Positions 61,801 through 64,000 of a stretch of 64,000 nt of DNA are shown here, one piece after another. Made by a program: the position numbers and the translations under genes. Within the stretch, counting starts at the first letter, position 1, and each line of letters begins with the position of its first letter. Origin of the DNA: Streptomyces stelliscabiei (GTDB taxonomy: Bacteria > Actinomycetota > Actinomycetes > Streptomycetales > Streptomycetaceae); NCBI RefSeq assembly GCF_014873495.1, contig NZ_JADBGF010000001.1, forward strand, positions 7,874,001-7,938,000, read 5' to 3'. Below the pieces are notes generated by a model. It searched no databases. It worked only from the letters and a program-made list of their open reading frames with translations, and had not been told where the DNA came from.

Positions 61801-62555
61801 GGGTGCCCGGTGTCCACGCCCGTGTCCAGGACCGCGACCTTCACGCCCTTGCCGTCGTGGCCCGACCGCCACACCTCGGGCGCGCCGATCTGCGGGACGC
61901 TCGTCTCCAGGGACACCGTCACCTGGGCGTCCAGCCAGATCCGGTCGAGGCCCCCACCGAGCCGTCGCGCGGCCTCCGAGGTGGGTTCGGTGCCGAGCGC
62001 GGGGGCGATGTCCGCCCAGAACGCGGTCGACTTCTCGGCACTGAGCGCCGCACCGTCGATGCCGGGCAGCGCGAGCGTACGGCGGGCGCCGTCGGGGGTG
62101 GCACGGCCCTTGTCGTACGTCGCGATCACGGGGGTGCTGTCGGTCCTCGCGTCGGTGTATCCCTGCTTCACCAGCCGGGTGACGTTGAAGAGGGCCGGGT
62201 CGAGGCGGCCCGCCCGCACCAGCGGGACGGCATCCGCCGGCAGGACACTGACCTCGCCGTCGCGTTCGCTCGACAGGAACGTGGCGGCCTCGCGCCCCGC
62301 ACCGCGCCGCACGTCGATGGCGTGTCTGCCGTCCGGACCGGGGGCGAGCGTGACGGTGTCCCCGGTGATGAGGGTGACGGTCCGGCTGGTGGGCGCGCTC
62401 GCGGGGCCGGCCGTCCCGCCGCCGATCGCGCTGCCGATGCCGATGGCCCGGGTGTGGGCATCGGCGATGCCGGGGCCGGCGGTCGCGGGCGTGATCGCCG
62501 CCGCGAGCAGACCGGCCGCTCCTGCCGCGGCCCCGAGGGTGTGGAGTCTTCGCAT
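58848..62555 (-). CDS. Large secreted S8 (subtilisin-type) peptidase
   Basis: This 1235-residue protein has an N-terminal signal peptide (MRRLHTLGAAAGAAGLLAAA, cut near residue 26) and a propeptide up to about 210. The catalytic triad is D244 (VLDTGVDTGHPDL), H279 (GHGTHVAS) and S452 (NGTSMATPHVAG), with the oxyanion Asn in SGNAG near 371. After the catalytic domain comes a large beta-rich C-terminal half including a PA-like segment (DVKGKVAVVALGATERAQNAL near 835-855) and no membrane anchor. It probably digests extracellular protein. The start has a GGGAGGA site. It lies alone between the IS element and a 385-base upstream gap. Confidence 0.95.
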   Translation of the reverse strand: MRRLHTLGAAAGAAGLLAAAITPATAGPGIADAHTRAIGIGSAIGGGTAGPASAPTSRTVTLITGDTVTLAPGPDGRHAIDVRRGAGREAATFLSSERDGEVSVLPADAVPLVRAGRLDPALFNVTRLVKQGYTDARTDSTPVIATYDKGRATPDGARRTLALPGIDGAALSAEKSTAFWADIAPALGTEPTSEAARRLGGGLDRIWLDAQVTVSLETSVPQIGAPEVWRSGHDGKGVKVAVLDTGVDTGHPDLADRIAGSRSFVPDQAVRDGHGHGTHVASTIAGSGAASDGRRKGVAPGAELLVGKVLNDAGKGQSSWIIAGMEWAANSGAKIVSMSLGGTATGPSDVLSETVDELSASTGTLFVIASGNAGPGEQTVGTPGIADSALTVGAVDKSDRLAPFSGRGPRPGDFAVKPEITAPGVGIVAARAAGTTMGTPVDDAYTAANGTSMATPHVAGAAALVAQAHPDWTGRQIKEALASTARTNADDTVFEQGDGRVDAVRAVKQNVFATPTLSFGRFEDGDTGVTTKDITYTNATDTAVELKISSSLPDLTVDERTLTVPARGTATLPVDVDPAQESEGRYTGHVTATAGDVRVTTGVGFEKAPKTYDLAVSLLGRNGKAPTGGSIYTLMELNNAIPDEYGFLGTGWTWEVPAGTYAVSTWIPDRDAGGLAVGTSVVTSPEIKVNGDTEVVLDARKAVEIKPRTEQNSEFQGFTTNVHREGATNGWGLTYSQGFWTKHVYVTPTERVTEGTLEFTAKFRLYEKELTASVTSPQKTSLSSLYYSQTYEDFPLKISGDHRVRAVDAGGGTEADFAGLDVKGKVAVVALGATERAQNALDNATKAGAGYLIAYRKTPGFWIESVDRATTVPLMIATGEEGAALTNLLKTGEKVTLKLSGTPDSPYVYNLLAAQSGAISADQTYDLDHSNTVKRKARYHGATAGEIGADALYTFRPWQLFGVESSHYMRLGTERDEYYYVDPDTRTWHTVYPNWETLRGQWSPLRTFDKAGTVERTENWLRQVIRPGTSEEYGLPQRTGDKLTMSVTELNDSAPGHYGYIDGTDTTGKGRLYADGKLVGDSLLGGYGVFDVPAAEASYRFELDVQRRAAWAEYSTSTHTEWTFASAHTTTETALPLLTVGIVPKGLDLLNRAKSGQELKVDLPVADQLGSVKARSLEAWVSYDDGTSWKEVKVKSGKARFTPAEDAESVSLRVRATDRDGNGIDQTVLRAFGLK

Positions 62556-62940
62556 GGGTTGTGCGTCCTCCCCTGAACGCTGAAGAACGCTTCCGGCCTG
62601 ATGGGCGGAAGCCAGTGATCAGAGTGGGTGGCGGGTGGAGAGAGGCTCAAGGGATTGCCGTGGCCGGTCCGTGCCAACGCCCTCTTCGGTCAGCGGAGTT
62701 GGCGGTACGTCCCCTGCACGCCGGAACGCCCCCCGGGCGTCCCCCGGATCCGGGGCCAGTCCGTCGGCACGCGCGCCGCGCGCGGCACGACGGGGTGGGG
62801 GGACACCACCTCCGACGGCATCCCCTCCGACGGGGGAGGCGTTCCACGGGCTTCCGGTGCCGACCGGCCCCACCTGCTGTCGCGAACCCCGCCGGACGAA
62901 ACCCTGGCGATGTCGAGGCCGGAGGGCGAAGACTTGCCCC
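62556..62940. other. Intergenic region between divergent peptidase and SRPBCC-like genes
   Basis: These 385 bases must hold promoters for the subtilase (leftward) and the SRPBCC-like gene (rightward). I see no gene and no clear operator. Confidence 0.5.
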
Positions 62941-63435
62941 ATGGATGCACCGATGCGGCGCAGTGCCCCTCTCCCGTTCGTCGACGAGCACGCCGTCCTC
63001 GTCGAGGCGAACGCCGATGACGTCTGGTGGGCCCTCGCCGAGACGCTCGACTGGGCCTTCTCCCGTCCCGCCGTGGTCCGTTACGCCAAGCTCGTGGGCT
63101 GCGCCGACCACACGGCCGCCGGACCGCGCCCGCCCGTGGAGGGCGCGACGACGTTCCCCGGCTTCCGCACGGCGGCCGCGACCCCGCCCCGGGAGCTGAC
63201 CCTCCTGGGCCGCCACCGCTTCTCCTCCTACACCTGGACCTTCCGCCTCGACGCGGAGGGGCCGGACCACATCCGTCTCCGCGCCGAAACCCGCGCCGCC
63301 TTCCCGGGGCCGGCCGGCGGCCTCTACCGCCTCCTCGTCCTCGGCACCGGCACGCACGCGAAGCAGACCCGCCGTCTGCTGACCGACGTCCGCCGCCGCG
63401 CCGAGCGCTCCTGGACGCGAGGACCGGCGACCTGA
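62941..63435 (+). CDS. SRPBCC-like (polyketide cyclase/dehydrase superfamily) protein
   Basis: The protein has 164 residues from the ATG at 62941 (MDAPMRRSAPLPFVDEHAV); a later ATG at 62953 is also possible, and an open frame upstream is not protein-like. The start EHAVLVEANADDVWWALAETL and the strand HRFSSYTWTFRLDAEGPDHIRLRAETRA fit an SRPBCC lipid-binding fold. These proteins bind hydrophobic molecules or act as cyclases. No partner gene gives a function. I am moderately sure of the family. Confidence 0.75.
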   Translation: MDAPMRRSAPLPFVDEHAVLVEANADDVWWALAETLDWAFSRPAVVRYAKLVGCADHTAAGPRPPVEGATTFPGFRTAAATPPRELTLLGRHRFSSYTWTFRLDAEGPDHIRLRAETRAAFPGPAGGLYRLLVLGTGTHAKQTRRLLTDVRRRAERSWTRGPAT

Positions 63436-63517
63436 CGGAACCCTCGCGGGGGACAGCGGCCGGCCGCAGCCGTTTACAAGCGCGGCGCTCCGCGCTAGCT
63501 TCCGGAGTAGGTGGGGG

Positions 63518-63531
63518 TGGGAGCGCTCCCA
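63518..63531. promoter_or_regulatory. CebR box (cellobiose-responsive operator)
   Basis: TGGGAGCGCTCCCA is the perfect 14-base palindrome bound by CebR, the cellobiose/cellotriose-responsive repressor of cellulose-utilisation genes in Streptomyces. It lies 176 bases upstream of the LPMO start. Confidence 0.85.
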
Positions 63532-63706
63532 TATGGGCGCGACGGACCGGAACCCGCCGTGCCCGGACCCGCTCCCACCCCGCACCACTCATCCACGCAC
63601 GGGCACCGCACATCGGCACCGCACACCGGCACCGCACACCGGCACCTTCGCACCGGCACGCGCACGTCCCCCCACCTCCAAGCCGTACACGCAAGGAGAC
63701 CATGTC

Positions 63707-64000
63707 ATGCACGTGACAAATTTACGATTAAGGCTGCCCCGACGCCACCAGGCACTCCTGCTCGTCCTGCTCGCCCTCGTGACCACGATCCCGGCGCTCG
63801 GCCTGGTCCTCACGGCCGGCAGCGGCAGTGCGGAGGCGCACGGCACCCCGATGAAACCCGGCAGCCGCACCTTCCTGTGCTGGCAGGACGGGCTGACCGA
63901 CACCGGTGAGATCAAACCGATCAACCCGGCGTGTCGGTCCGCACAGCAGGTGAGCGGGACGACCCCGTTCTACAACTGGTTCTCGGTGCTCCGCTCGGAC
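63707..64000 (+). CDS. AA10 lytic polysaccharide monooxygenase, 5' part only
   Basis: The first 98 codons are in the window. The ATG at 63707 has AAGGAG 9 bases upstream; an ATG at 63702 stops after four codons. A signal peptide (RRHQALLLVLLALVTTIPAL) ends at AEA, so the mature protein starts with His45, HGTPMKPGSRTFLCWQDG. An N-terminal histidine is essential: it forms the copper histidine brace of AA10 LPMOs, which cleave chitin or cellulose by oxidation. The CebR box upstream suggests cellulose as substrate. Codons 6 and 8 are both TTA, so translation should depend on the bldA tRNA. Confidence 0.92.
   Translation, partial: MHVTNLRLRLPRRHQALLLVLLALVTTIPALGLVLTAGSGSAEAHGTPMKPGSRTFLCWQDGLTDTGEIKPINPACRSAQQVSGTTPFYNWFSVLRSD

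Overview
The window is from a high-GC actinomycete, almost certainly a Streptomyces. Coding strands have GC-biased third positions, TTA codons are rare, and a class I aconitase sits beside a MurA-like transferase, as I recall for SCO5998/SCO5999 of S. coelicolor. I also see a CebR-type operator and DUF4360, DUF4236 and AA10 LPMO genes typical of the genus.

Positions 1-42942 are most of a hybrid lipopeptide gene cluster. On the minus strand, reading in the direction of transcription: sbnA/sbnB-type 2,3-diaminopropionate genes; a DUF4097-like lipoprotein and an FtsX permease; an ACP-KS-KS(beta)-KR set resembling a small type II PKS; a stand-alone condensation domain; a luciferase-like monooxygenase; an MbtH protein; and two giant NRPS genes. 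The second NRPS gene is at least 21.7 kb (at least 7251 codons) and runs off the left edge. Together the NRPS genes show nine modules, the ninth incomplete, with no epimerisation or thioesterase domain in view. On the plus strand there is a flavin-dependent tryptophan-type halogenase, its flavin reductase and a cation/proton antiporter. A plausible model: the KS/ACP genes make an acyl group, the free C domain joins it to the first PCP, MbtH supports the A domains, and SbnA/SbnB plus the halogenase supply or modify building blocks. Specificity codes read by eye suggest Gln-like, Asn, Thr-like, Gly, Gly, Gly, unknown, aliphatic, Asn.

Positions 42943-48600 are a decayed boundary zone: near-identical direct repeats, a dead IS5-type element, a frameshifted SUKH (SMI1/KNR4) gene, an intact SUKH gene translationally coupled to a secreted Vps62-domain protein, and a broken LuxR/LAL-type regulator.

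Positions 48800-64000 look like ordinary chromosome: a secreted DUF4360 protein, an XRE-HTH/MurA fusion with a possible self-operator and a strong terminator, DUF4236, a double VOC protein, GC-rich tandem repeats, aconitase (acnA) behind an iron-box-like site, a LuxR-type regulator whose upstream region was hit by a recent IS5-family insertion, a 1235-residue secreted subtilase, an SRPBCC-like protein, and the start of an AA10 LPMO gene with a CebR box and two TTA codons.
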